A stretch of DNA of 64,000 bases from an uncultured bacterium (GTDB taxonomy: Bacteria > Cyanobacteriota > Vampirovibrionia > Gastranaerophilales > Gastranaerophilaceae): positions 1-64,000 of the forward strand of contig CASFGU010000025.1 in NCBI GenBank assembly GCA_949294395.1, read 5' to 3'. The position numbers and the translations under genes are program-made. Positions 48,909 through 57,721 of the stretch are shown piece after piece. Numbering within the stretch: the stretch's first letter is position 1; each line of letters begins with the position of its first letter. The notes beneath the pieces are model-generated. The model did not search any database, was not told the origin of the DNA, and saw only the letters and a list, made by a program, of their open reading frames with translations.

Positions 48909-50282
48909 ATGTATAATGTTGCGATAATCGGAGCAGGCCCTGCCGGAATTTTTGCGGCTCTTGAAATCACAAAACTCAAACCGGACTGGAAAGTCGTTTT
49001 AATAGAAAAAGGCGAAAAAATAGAAAAAAGAAAATGCCTTTTAAGAGAAGGTTATGAAAAATGTCCTACCTGTAAAAAATGCGGGCTTCTTTGCGGCTGG
49101 GGCGGAGCCGGCGCTTTTTCTGACGGAAAATTAACACTCACTCCGGATGTTGGCGGACACCTTGTAGACTATATGTCAAGAGATAAAGTGGAAGATTTAA
49201 TCAGCTATTCAGACCAATTGTATCTTGATTTTGGCGCAACTGAAGAAGTTTTCGGAACAGATTTGAAAACATACAGAGAACTCGAAAGACAGGCTGTACT
49301 TGCCGAACTGAAACTCGTTTACTCTCCCGTAAGACATCTTGGTACAGAAAGAAGTCTTAACGTATTAAAAAATATGCAGGATTATCTTGCAGAAAGAATT
49401 ACTATATTAAATAACGTTTCTGCAAAAAGCCTTATAGTAGAATGCGAACAGGTTAAAGGTATCGTTCTTGATAACGGAGAAACTATTTCGGCTGAATACA
49501 CAATTATCGCACCGGGCAGAGAAGGCGCTGACTGGCTTACTCAAGAATTTGCAATGAATAAAATAGGGATGGTAAATAATGCCGTTGACATAGGTGTCAG
49601 GGTTGAACTTCCGGCACCTGTGTTTGAACCGTTAACTGATAAATTGTACGAATCAAAACTTATTTATCATTCTCCGACATTCGGCGATGAAGTCAGAACT
49701 TTCTGCATGAATCCGAACGGGGAGGTTGTTCAGGAAAATTACAACGGAATTTCAACCGTAAACGGACACAGTTACGCTGAAAAGACCACAAATAATACAA
49801 ATTTTGCACTTCTTGTGAGCGAAAAATTCACAGAACCATTCAAAGAACCTATTCAGTACGGGCAGCATATTGCAAGGCTTGCAAATATGTTAGGCGGAGG
49901 GATTTTAGTACAGCGCTTCGGTGATTTACTGGACGGCCGCCGCTCGACCCCTGAGAGAATTAAATCAAGCGTGCTCACCCCTACCTTAACCTGTGCAACT
50001 CCGGGTGATTTAAGCTTAGTTATTCCTTACAGACAGATGACAAGCATTATTGAAATGCTCTATGCTCTTGATAAAATTTGTCCTGGAACGGCTTCGAGAT
50101 ATACTCTACTTTATGGTATCGAGGTTAAATTCTACTCGGCAAGAGTAAAATTGACCAAAGAACTGGAAACAGAGGGCGTAAAAAATCTCTTTGCAATCGG
50201 GGACGGCGCCGGGGTAACAAGAGGTCTAATTCAGGCTTCCGCCTCCGGAGTTCACGTTGCAAGAACTATTTGTGCAAGATAA
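48909..50282 (+). CDS. Uncharacterised FAD-dependent dehydrogenase (COG2509 type)
   Basis: This 457-residue flavoprotein begins with 'VAIIGAGPAGIFAALEITKL' and 'VLIEKGEKIEKRKC', then a Cys-rich insert 'KCPTCKKCGLLCGWGGAGAF' (about 52-71), and ends 'LFAIGDGAGVTRGLIQASAS'. This is the pattern of the widespread COG2509 proteins, whose reaction is unknown. The cysteines could bind a metal or take part in redox chemistry. A GAGGAAAAG site precedes the ATG. A strong terminator follows the stop. Confidence 0.87.
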   Translation: MYNVAIIGAGPAGIFAALEITKLKPDWKVVLIEKGEKIEKRKCLLREGYEKCPTCKKCGLLCGWGGAGAFSDGKLTLTPDVGGHLVDYMSRDKVEDLISYSDQLYLDFGATEEVFGTDLKTYRELERQAVLAELKLVYSPVRHLGTERSLNVLKNMQDYLAERITILNNVSAKSLIVECEQVKGIVLDNGETISAEYTIIAPGREGADWLTQEFAMNKIGMVNNAVDIGVRVELPAPVFEPLTDKLYESKLIYHSPTFGDEVRTFCMNPNGEVVQENYNGISTVNGHSYAEKTTNNTNFALLVSEKFTEPFKEPIQYGQHIARLANMLGGGILVQRFGDLLDGRRSTPERIKSSVLTPTLTCATPGDLSLVIPYRQMTSIIEMLYALDKICPGTASRYTLLYGIEVKFYSARVKLTKELETEGVKNLFAIGDGAGVTRGLIQASASGVHVARTICAR

Positions 50283-50290
50283 TTGAATTC

Positions 50291-50333
50291 AAAAAAATAA
50301 GGTGTTTTTATGGAAAAACGCCTTATTTTTTTT
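50291..50333 (+). terminator. Terminator between the FAD protein and the sensor kinase
   Basis: AAAAAATAAGGTGTTTTT and AAAAACGCCTTATTTTTT arms form a stem of about 17 bp with a T tail. It lies just after the FAD gene stop, and the sensor kinase promoter begins directly after it. Confidence 0.85.
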
Positions 50334-50334
50334 A

Positions 50335-50363
50335 TTGATTGCGCCGGCTGGAAGTGCTATAAT
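50335..50363 (+). promoter_or_regulatory. Sigma-70 promoter with leaderless start for the sensor kinase
   Basis: TTGATT (50335-50340), a 17-base spacer and TATAAT (50358-50363) are followed by 6 bases and the ATG at 50370. Transcription should start at the start codon. No Shine-Dalgarno sequence is present. Confidence 0.7.
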
Positions 50364-50369
50364 TTAATC

Positions 50370-52157
50370 ATGGAAAATAAGGTTAGTTTAACAACACAAA
50401 ATCGTCTTATTATATCCGGTCTGCTTTTGAGCACAATTTTAATTGTTGCTATTGCAATTTTTGCGATTTTTAATATCCAGAAAAAATTAAACGAAGGTTA
50501 CCAGAATTTCGGTCAGGTAATTTCTAAAACCCTTGCCATAGAGAGTGTTCAGCTTACCAAAAACCTTCCGGGGGACAGAGTTAGAGAAACACTTAAGGAA
50601 CACTCTGAAAGTATTCTTAAGAGTCATAACGACATTGTATTTATTGAATTCCGTGATAAAGACGGGAAACTTATATTTTCAGGCAGACATGAAAATCCGT
50701 CAAATACAGGTAAACCTAATATAACAGTCACATCCCCGCTTCTTGCACAAAACGAAAAAACTTCAATCGGCTCCGTAACCGTTGGACTTTCAGGTAACAT
50801 TATAAGCCAGATTTCGTCCACAACAAGAGCATCGCTTTTATTTGTATTCTCGATTGCATGGCTGGTTTTTGCCTTTGTAATTCTTATTAATACCTACCTC
50901 ATAACAAGAGAACTCAGAATATTGCAGGAAGGGGTAAAAAAAATCTCTACAGGCGAATTTGGATATAAAATTTCCGGCAAAGACGTAAGCAGTGAAGTAA
51001 AAGAATTGTTTAACGCCTTCAATGACATGTCAAACAGGCTTCACATATATGAGGAGCAGAATATTGACCGCATAATGCTTGAGAGAAACAAGTTTGAATC
51101 AGTTTTAATGAGTATTGCAAACGGCGTTGTGGTATGTGATGACAACGACAATGTTGTACTCGTAAATAATCATGCACAAACACTCCTTGAGGTTACGGAA
51201 GAACAACTTTTAAATAAAAAAATACAGAACTACATCGACACCTCGGGCTGCGAATGTTTTAAAGAAAAAATCGAGCAGTTCAAAGATACCCCGCTTGAAA
51301 TCATTGAGAAAAAACCGATTGAATTTAATATAAATGTCGACAAAAGAGTAATTAAATCAATAATTTCGCCGATGTTTACACGGAATAAGGATTATGTCGG
51401 CTACATTATTGTTCTTATAGATATGACAAAAGAAGCGGAAATGGATCAGATGAGGGCGCACTTTATCTCAAACGTTTCCCATGAACTAAGAACTCCGGTA
51501 ACTGTTTTGAGGAGCTATATTGATACGCTCTACAATTACGGAAATGAATTTGACTACGAAACCCAGAAAGAATTTATCGGCACCATTAATCAGGAAATTA
51601 TAAGGCTTAACCGCATGGTTAATGATATTCTTGATTTTTCAAGACTCGAATCCAATGTAGAAATCGAAAAAACTATTAACAACATCTCATATCTTGTTGA
51701 CGAGTGCGTAAATCAGGTTTCGGTACTGACAAAAGAACACAATATTCAGATAAAAATTACAAAGGATGAGAACATTCCTGAATTTTTATTCAACTATGAC
51801 AGCATAGAAAGAGCCTTAACAAACCTACTTTCCAATGCCATAAAATATTCACCTGAAAATTCACGGATTGACGTACGTGCGGCGTTCAATAAAGAAAGTA
51901 ACGAAGTTGAAATTTCGGTAACAGATCAGGGCTGCGGCATTGCTCAGGAACATTTGAAAAAAATCTTTGACCGCTTTTATAGGGTGGAAAATAATACTCA
52001 CACAATTAAAGGAACAGGATTGGGGCTTAATCTTGTTAAAACAACAATTGAAAAACACCACGGCGGAAAAGTCTTTGTTACATCAGAGGTAGGCAAAGGT
52101 TCAACCTTCGGCTTCAGACTGCCTGTCGTAACTATTGATGAATGTGCAAAAGTATAG
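50370..52157 (+). CDS. Membrane sensor histidine kinase (PhoR/VicK type)
   Basis: The 595-residue protein starts at 'MENKVSLTTQNRLIISGLLL'. The frame from 50310 begins inside a terminator and is rejected. Domains: TM1 (about 13-36), an extracytoplasmic sensor region, TM2 ('SLLFVFSIAWLVFAFVILIN'), HAMP, PAS ('ESVLMSIANGVVVCDD'), HisKA with 'VSHELRTPVTVL', and HATPase with 'NLLSNAIKYSPENS', 'DQGCGIAQEH' and 'GTGLGLNLVK'. No response regulator is adjacent, so it is an orphan kinase in this window. Confidence 0.92.
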   Translation: MENKVSLTTQNRLIISGLLLSTILIVAIAIFAIFNIQKKLNEGYQNFGQVISKTLAIESVQLTKNLPGDRVRETLKEHSESILKSHNDIVFIEFRDKDGKLIFSGRHENPSNTGKPNITVTSPLLAQNEKTSIGSVTVGLSGNIISQISSTTRASLLFVFSIAWLVFAFVILINTYLITRELRILQEGVKKISTGEFGYKISGKDVSSEVKELFNAFNDMSNRLHIYEEQNIDRIMLERNKFESVLMSIANGVVVCDDNDNVVLVNNHAQTLLEVTEEQLLNKKIQNYIDTSGCECFKEKIEQFKDTPLEIIEKKPIEFNINVDKRVIKSIISPMFTRNKDYVGYIIVLIDMTKEAEMDQMRAHFISNVSHELRTPVTVLRSYIDTLYNYGNEFDYETQKEFIGTINQEIIRLNRMVNDILDFSRLESNVEIEKTINNISYLVDECVNQVSVLTKEHNIQIKITKDENIPEFLFNYDSIERALTNLLSNAIKYSPENSRIDVRAAFNKESNEVEISVTDQGCGIAQEHLKKIFDRFYRVENNTHTIKGTGLGLNLVKTTIEKHHGGKVFVTSEVGKGSTFGFRLPVVTIDECAKV

Positions 52158-52190
52158 CAAAAAATCATATTTACGGGTTTTAACTTTGCT

Positions 52191-52997
52191 ATGAAAATTT
52201 CAGTCGAGAATTCTCAGGACAGAAGATATAATACGATAAAAGATGTAGGCGCAACCCTCACCGGTCTCGGAGCAGGATATGAAATCAGAAAACTCGCGCC
52301 TAAATATCTTATAAGACCTGTATTCGAAAACAGATTTAAAGCTTACACAGGCACAACCGACGAACAGAATACGATTATCCGTGAAAAGCTTCAGGAGGTT
52401 TTAAATAAAATTAATTTAAAACTGACTGATGATAAAAAAATAAAAATTCAATTTATAGACAGTAATTATAAAGCAGAAAAAAAACACATCGAGGCTGTAA
52501 AACGCGGGCTTAATGCCTGTTTTGACACAAATACACGAACAGTGTGGCTGAACAAAAAAATGCCGGTACCAGGTTTCCATGAACTGGCACATGCAAAAGA
52601 TCTATTAAGCGGATTTTTACCCGCCTGTAAAGATGCCACAAGATTTACCGGCAGACTATTCGGATTTGTCCTGCCTGTATTTGCAGTTTGCACAAATAAA
52701 ATTGAGGAAAACCCTGAAAAACCTCTTAATAAAGTAGAAAAAACCTCAAACTTCATCAGAAATAATATAGGGAAGCTATCACTGATTGCTGCTGCTCCCA
52801 AAATAATTCTGGAAGCAAGTGCTAACTATAAAGGAAATAAATTTGCAAAAGAGGCAAAACTTCCGCCGGAAATTTTTAAACTAATAAGAAAAACCCACAG
52901 ATTAAGCAACATAAGCTATCTTACCGGAGCAGCTCTCCTTGCATTCAGCTCTTACGCAGCAGTAAAAATTAAAGACTTCATATCCTCTAAAGCATAA
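52191..52997 (+). CDS. Membrane protein with HExxH motif
   Basis: This 268-residue protein has 'PGFHELAHAKDLL' at about 124-136, a zincin-type HELAH, followed by three hydrophobic segments ('LFGFVLPVFAVC', 'LSLIAAAPKIILEA', 'SYLTGAALLAFSSYAAV'). The N-terminus begins 'MKISVENSQDRRYN', similar in style to the other lineage-specific MKV/MKI proteins. It may be a membrane-associated peptidase, but only the motif supports this. It lies 33 bases after the sensor kinase gene. Confidence 0.65.
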   Translation: MKISVENSQDRRYNTIKDVGATLTGLGAGYEIRKLAPKYLIRPVFENRFKAYTGTTDEQNTIIREKLQEVLNKINLKLTDDKKIKIQFIDSNYKAEKKHIEAVKRGLNACFDTNTRTVWLNKKMPVPGFHELAHAKDLLSGFLPACKDATRFTGRLFGFVLPVFAVCTNKIEENPEKPLNKVEKTSNFIRNNIGKLSLIAAAPKIILEASANYKGNKFAKEAKLPPEIFKLIRKTHRLSNISYLTGAALLAFSSYAAVKIKDFISSKA

Positions 52998-53001
52998 ACA
53001 T

Positions 53002-54594
53002 CTAACTAAAAAGCCCGTTAATCTTATCAATAATTTCCTGCGGGTCAACTTCATTTGTTACTTTATTTATATCCTGTGCAATTTGATAGAGTTTCGCAGC
53101 CTCAATCTTGTCTCCGGTAATAGTTATTGCTCTTGCCAGATTAAAATGAGCAAGCGCATAATTCGGGTTGCATTCAATTGATTTTTTAAACAGTTCGATT
53201 GATTTTTGAACTCTGCCTAAATCGTCAAGATAAATTACACCGAGGTTATTGTATGCAATATCGTAATTGTTGTCATATTCAATTGCAAGTTCATATTCCT
53301 TTATAGCTTCGTCAAGATCTCCGTTGCCCCAGTACAAAAAGCCAAGATTACAGTGAATTTTTGCGTTCTTCGGATCTAAATCAAGCGCATTTCTGTAAAC
53401 AGTCAGAGCATTCTCGTAATCTTCTTTATCGTAGAAAGCGCTGCCGAGATTCACATAAATATCAATATCTTCAGGTGTCTGCAGGTATGCACTCTGATAT
53501 GAGGTAATCGCAGCATCAATATCGCGCTTTGCCTCCTGATATACAAAACCGAGCGTCTGGTTAATTACACTTGTCCACTGCTTTTTAGGGTTAAGTGTGA
53601 CAGCAGTTTGAAAATGAGAAATAGCTCCATCTATATCGCCTTTTACATAGAGAATATTTGCAAGATTTGAATGTACATCCGGCATATTCGGCATAATTTG
53701 TATTAGCCTGTGATAAATTTCTACAGCACTGTCATAATCGCCAATTTCTTCGTAAGCCTGACAGAGGTGCCGGTAAGCTTCAATATTCAAAGAATCAAGC
53801 CATATAGCCATTTTGTATTCTGTAATAGCGTCCTCGTACCTTCCGATTGAACAATAAATATCACCAAGCAGACAATAGAGCGGAATAAATCCCGGAGCCT
53901 TTTCAATTGCATCCACGTAAATTTCGATTGCTCTTTCTATTCCCCTTGTCTGAACAAGATAAAAACCTTTCGCAAGAATCGGAAAAAACTTAAAGTATGA
54001 AATAAATCTTGCTACATTTTTAATTGCCTGCACATCAAACGGCAGTGTAGTCAGGGATAAAAGATATTCCCACTTCGATTTCCACCACATTTTGAAAGAT
54101 TTTACAGAAGAAACCCTGTAGAGATTTGAAAGTAAAAAATGCGCGCAGGAATTTCTAAACGGCATATATTTTATGGACTTTCTGGCATTAATAGCAGCTT
54201 CCAGAAAACGGGCTTTCTTTGTGTAAGTTTCTGCAAGCATATAGTAAGCTCTTGCATATTTAGGCTTTTTAGAAACAGCCATGTCAAGATAGTTAATTGC
54301 TTTATCAAGTTCGCCTTTATAAAAATGAGCCTGTCCTATCTTAAAATATATTTCCGCAGAATCAATATAAGATTCAAGAGCTCTCTGATACTCTGTAATT
54401 GCTTCATCTATATACTGGCACGAATTATAAATATCAAGATGCCATGCTAAATATAAATCACCTAGTCTTATATGCAAATCAGCATTTGTCGGATCTTCCT
54501 GCAGACCAATCTGGCATAACTCAATAGCTGATTTTACATTGCCTGTTTTATATTCTTTACGTATCTTTTTCTCTAACTGTTTAGTATTATTCAT
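53002..54594 (-). CDS. Tetratricopeptide repeat protein
   Basis: This 530-residue protein is built almost entirely of TPR units of 34 residues, with typical Gly/Ala/Pro positions ('ADLHIRLGDLYLAW', 'AKIHCNLGFLYWGNGDLDEA', 'YALAHFNLARAITITGD'). A hydrophobic or basic patch interrupts them at about 160-215 ('FKMWWKSKWEYLL'). There is no signal peptide. It probably scaffolds a protein complex. The partners are unknown. The gene is convergent with the HExxH gene, with 4 bases between stops. Confidence 0.88.
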   Translation of the reverse strand: MNNTKQLEKKIRKEYKTGNVKSAIELCQIGLQEDPTNADLHIRLGDLYLAWHLDIYNSCQYIDEAITEYQRALESYIDSAEIYFKIGQAHFYKGELDKAINYLDMAVSKKPKYARAYYMLAETYTKKARFLEAAINARKSIKYMPFRNSCAHFLLSNLYRVSSVKSFKMWWKSKWEYLLSLTTLPFDVQAIKNVARFISYFKFFPILAKGFYLVQTRGIERAIEIYVDAIEKAPGFIPLYCLLGDIYCSIGRYEDAITEYKMAIWLDSLNIEAYRHLCQAYEEIGDYDSAVEIYHRLIQIMPNMPDVHSNLANILYVKGDIDGAISHFQTAVTLNPKKQWTSVINQTLGFVYQEAKRDIDAAITSYQSAYLQTPEDIDIYVNLGSAFYDKEDYENALTVYRNALDLDPKNAKIHCNLGFLYWGNGDLDEAIKEYELAIEYDNNYDIAYNNLGVIYLDDLGRVQKSIELFKKSIECNPNYALAHFNLARAITITGDKIEAAKLYQIAQDINKVTNEVDPQEIIDKINGLFS

Positions 54595-54719
54595 AATTAA
54601 ATCTTAAATTCTTGACATTCAGCCGGAATGTGTTCCATACTAATCATTATAATGAAGTCTGTATAAAATAGCAAGTTGTTAAGTTTTATACAGAGAGGGG
54701 ACATGCTAAAGGAGCGAAC

Positions 54720-56030
54720 ATGAAAGAGAACAAAATTTACTTTGTAGATGTTACCAACCGTGACGGAGTTCAAACTTCAAGATTAGGGCTGGCTAAACTT
54801 CAAAAAACCATTATTAACATTATGCTTGATGATATGGGGATAACCCAGTCAGAGTTTGGTTTTCCTACTACCCAGCACGAGATAAATTACCTGAACGGGA
54901 ATCTAGAGCTTGTTGAGAGAAATGTTATATCAAAAACAAAACTCTCAGGCTGGATGAGAGCTATCGCAAGCGATGTTGAACTTTCTTTCAACAATGTGCC
55001 TAAACTCAAAAATGTAAACCTTTCGCAGTCTACTTCCGAACAAATGATACACGGCAAATATCAGGGCAAGAAAACTCCTGAAGACTTAATACACCTGACA
55101 GAAGAGGCTGTAAGATGCGCTGTTTCAAAAGGAGCAGAAATAATAGGAGTTAACGCTGAAGATGCTTCAAGAAGCGATATTGATTATCTTATCAAATATG
55201 CAAAAGCAGCCCAGAAAGCCGGAGCGCAGAGGTTTAGATACTGCGACACCCTCGGGTTTGAAGATCCCAGAACTGCCTACGACAGGATTTATAAAATTGC
55301 CAGAGCAACAGGAATGGCTATAGAACTTCACTACCATAACGATTTAGGTATGGCGGTCGGGTGTTCTGTTATGGGTGCGAAAGCAGCTATCGACGCAGGA
55401 GTTGATGCCTATATTAATACTGCGATAAATGGTATGGGAGAGCGCGCCGGAAATGCGGATTTAGTATCATGTCTGCTTGCAGTTTTAAAATCTGCAGGTT
55501 TTAGAGGGGAATACCACATCGACCCTAATATTGACCTTAGTAAAGCATGGCAGCTTGCAAAATATACAGCCTACGCATTCGGAGTTCCTATTCCTATGAA
55601 TCAGCCGGCAGTAGGTGATAACGCGTTCGCACATGAATCAGGAATTCACGCTGACGGCGCACTGAAAGATCGCAGAAACTACGAACTTTATGATTTTGAA
55701 GAACTTGGCAGGGGAGAGCCTGAAATCATTGAAACAGGAAGAATGATTACAACCGGAGAATACGGAGGCATCAAAGGGTTCCGAAACGTTTACGATAATC
55801 TTGAACTTGAATTTAAGGATGAACATGAAGCGCGCAACATTCTCGAACTCGTAAGGTACGCCAACGTTCATACCCAGAAACCGCTTACGTCAAGCGAACT
55901 CAGGTTTATCTACTACTATCCTGATATTGCTGCAAAAATCATGACAGTATCACCGTATTATAAACCGCAGGGAGCAATAAAAGAACGTATTGACGCTCAT
56001 ATCTTAACAAAACCTCACAGGATTATATAA
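54720..56030 (+). CDS. Homocitrate/isopropylmalate/Re-citrate synthase family enzyme
   Basis: This 436-residue DRE-TIM metallolyase has the N-terminal 'VDVTNRDGVQTSRLGLAKLQ', where typical LeuA has DTTLRDGEQ. It also has 'RFRYCDTLGFEDPRTAY', the metal-binding 'ELHYHNDLGMAVG' (HxH), and 'AFAHESGIHADGALKD'. There is no LeuA C-terminal regulatory domain. The DVTNRDGVQT start is one I associate with Re-citrate synthases and homocitrate synthases of anaerobes. It condenses acetyl-CoA with a 2-oxo acid, probably oxaloacetate or 2-oxoisovalerate. AAAGGAG precedes the ATG. It is coupled to ybaK by a TAATG overlap. Confidence 0.88.
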   Translation: MKENKIYFVDVTNRDGVQTSRLGLAKLQKTIINIMLDDMGITQSEFGFPTTQHEINYLNGNLELVERNVISKTKLSGWMRAIASDVELSFNNVPKLKNVNLSQSTSEQMIHGKYQGKKTPEDLIHLTEEAVRCAVSKGAEIIGVNAEDASRSDIDYLIKYAKAAQKAGAQRFRYCDTLGFEDPRTAYDRIYKIARATGMAIELHYHNDLGMAVGCSVMGAKAAIDAGVDAYINTAINGMGERAGNADLVSCLLAVLKSAGFRGEYHIDPNIDLSKAWQLAKYTAYAFGVPIPMNQPAVGDNAFAHESGIHADGALKDRRNYELYDFEELGRGEPEIIETGRMITTGEYGGIKGFRNVYDNLELEFKDEHEARNILELVRYANVHTQKPLTSSELRFIYYYPDIAAKIMTVSPYYKPQGAIKERIDAHILTKPHRII

Positions 56031-56491
56031 TGTCATTAGAAAAAGTAAGAGAGTATTTGAAAAAATACAACAGGGATAAAGATATTATAGAGCTTTCACA
56101 ATCAAGCGCTACAGTAGCCCTTGCAGCTGAAGCACTCGGGGTTGATGCGGCAAGAATTGCCAAAACCCTTTCGTTTAAAACACCCGACGGTGCAATTCTT
56201 GTGGTGACGGCTGGAGATGCAAGAATTAACAATAAAAAATTTAAAGAAGTATTTGGTCTTAAAGCAAAAATGCTCTCACCCGATGAAGTCATTGAGTTTA
56301 CCGGACATGTAATCGGCGGAGTATGCCCGTTTGCGGTTGAAAATAAAAACGTAAAAATTTATCTTGATATTTCTCTGAAAAGATTTGATACGGTGTATCC
56401 TGCCTGCGGCAGCGGGAATTCTGCAATAGAGCTTACCTGTGAGGAACTTCAGGAGCTTTCATGCGCAGCTGACTGGGTTGATGTCTGCTAA
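56030..56491 (+). CDS. ybaK: YbaK/EbsC-type aminoacyl-tRNA deacylase
   Basis: This 153-residue protein has the editing-domain pattern 'SSATVALAAEALGVDAARIAKTL', the catalytic Lys region 'NNKKFKEVFGLKAKMLS' and 'IGGVCPFAVENKNVKIYLD'. It hydrolyses mischarged tRNA, such as Cys-tRNA(Pro). The start codon overlaps the synthase stop, so the two are cotranscribed. Confidence 0.9.
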   Translation: MSLEKVREYLKKYNRDKDIIELSQSSATVALAAEALGVDAARIAKTLSFKTPDGAILVVTAGDARINNKKFKEVFGLKAKMLSPDEVIEFTGHVIGGVCPFAVENKNVKIYLDISLKRFDTVYPACGSGNSAIELTCEELQELSCAADWVDVC

Positions 56492-56532
56492 ATCTCAAAA
56501 TTTGTAACGACAATTTTATGGACAGTGTGTAG

Positions 56533-57588
56533 TTATAAGGTTCCGGCATTTTTTGCAGCTTCAAACTTATCCTTTAAAAATACTCTATTTTTTCCTGAAG
56601 ATTTCACAATAAATTGATTTATAACATTTCTGTAGTCATCCGGAAAACGGTCTTTGCAGTAAAGAACAGCATCCAGCAGCTCAAAATCCACGTGCTGCGT
56701 TTTGTTTCGGCGTGTAAGAATTGAAAGTTTGGCAATATCTGCAAGTTCGGTGTAGCTATAACCTTCTTCGTATTTTAACGGACTGAGTTCGTCATAAAGA
56801 GCCTGAACAAAGACTGTTTGACCGCTATGCGGCAGTTCAATAACACAGGCAGATTTCAAAACATCAGGTTTATCAAATTTGTCGTATTCCTTGTTAATAG
56901 CATTTATAAAAAAAGCATACCCGTCAATATCCGAATGCTTTACTTTATCAAAGACATCCTTTAAAAATAATTGATTATTATTTACATCCTTAACGACAAG
57001 AGATTTTACAACTTTTTTATAATCCTGCGGGAATTTTTCTTTACAGAACACAACAGCATCAAGCAAATCCAGATCTGCATATTGACTCTTGTCATTCCGT
57101 CTGAGTTTTGAGGCGTCTGCTATTTCTGCAAGTTCTCCATAAGAGTATCCGGATTTTTTCTTTAAATTCATTAGCCTATCATAAAGCGGATGTGAAAAAA
57201 CTGTTTTTTTTGTTTCGCCCTTCTTGTAAGGCTTTTTAAGCCTGCAAGCTTCGAATAACACATCAGGCTTTTCATTTAAAATTTGATAGTCTGATTTTTT
57301 TATAACTGATACGCCGCAGATGTTTGAGGTGTCCATATTATTAAAATATGTTAAACAATCTGGAACTTTTCCCTGATTAGGACAGAAAACAGGCAAATCA
57401 TCATAATCGTAAATCTGATAACCTGCATCAATAACATCTTCTTCTTCATCAAAAAGTTCTTCATCTCTGAAAACATTAGGTTTTCCTAGTTCTTCATCGT
57501 AAACCTGACGCTCCGGCACGGCAGGCTTGTCAAAAGAATAATCAAATCCTTTAAATGGGATAAAGTTATTTATTTTTCCAATCAGCAT
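56533..57588 (-). CDS. Two-repeat lineage-specific protein with FKGF motif
   Basis: I use the second ATG ('MLIGKINNFIPFKGF'), 10 bases after AAGGAG, giving 351 residues; the first ATG lies upstream of that site. Residues of about 120-225 and 240-345 are homologous repeats: 'GYSYGELAEIADASKLRRNDKS' aligns with 'GYSYTELADIAKLSILTRRNKT', and 'LLDAVVFCKEKFPQDYKKVV' with 'LLDAVLYCKDRFPDDYRNVI'. The protein has no membrane segment. The N-terminal F-K-G resembles the tag-like motif in other proteins here. The function is unknown. Confidence 0.75.
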   Translation of the reverse strand: MLIGKINNFIPFKGFDYSFDKPAVPERQVYDEELGKPNVFRDEELFDEEEDVIDAGYQIYDYDDLPVFCPNQGKVPDCLTYFNNMDTSNICGVSVIKKSDYQILNEKPDVLFEACRLKKPYKKGETKKTVFSHPLYDRLMNLKKKSGYSYGELAEIADASKLRRNDKSQYADLDLLDAVVFCKEKFPQDYKKVVKSLVVKDVNNNQLFLKDVFDKVKHSDIDGYAFFINAINKEYDKFDKPDVLKSACVIELPHSGQTVFVQALYDELSPLKYEEGYSYTELADIAKLSILTRRNKTQHVDFELLDAVLYCKDRFPDDYRNVINQFIVKSSGKNRVFLKDKFEAAKNAGTL

Positions 57589-57721
57589 TCTGAATTTTCT
57601 CCTTGTAGAAAACATAAAAACAGAAAAAAAATTTTTTTGCGCACAAATTGATTAAAAATAACCTGAACAATAATATATTTTTTATGCTAATATTAGGGAA
57701 AACAAATAAGGAGAAAAACTT

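Noticed and set aside
50310-50369. Upstream start for the sensor kinase
   Set aside because: It begins inside a strong terminator hairpin and upstream of the promoter; the conserved membrane segment fits the ATG at 50370.
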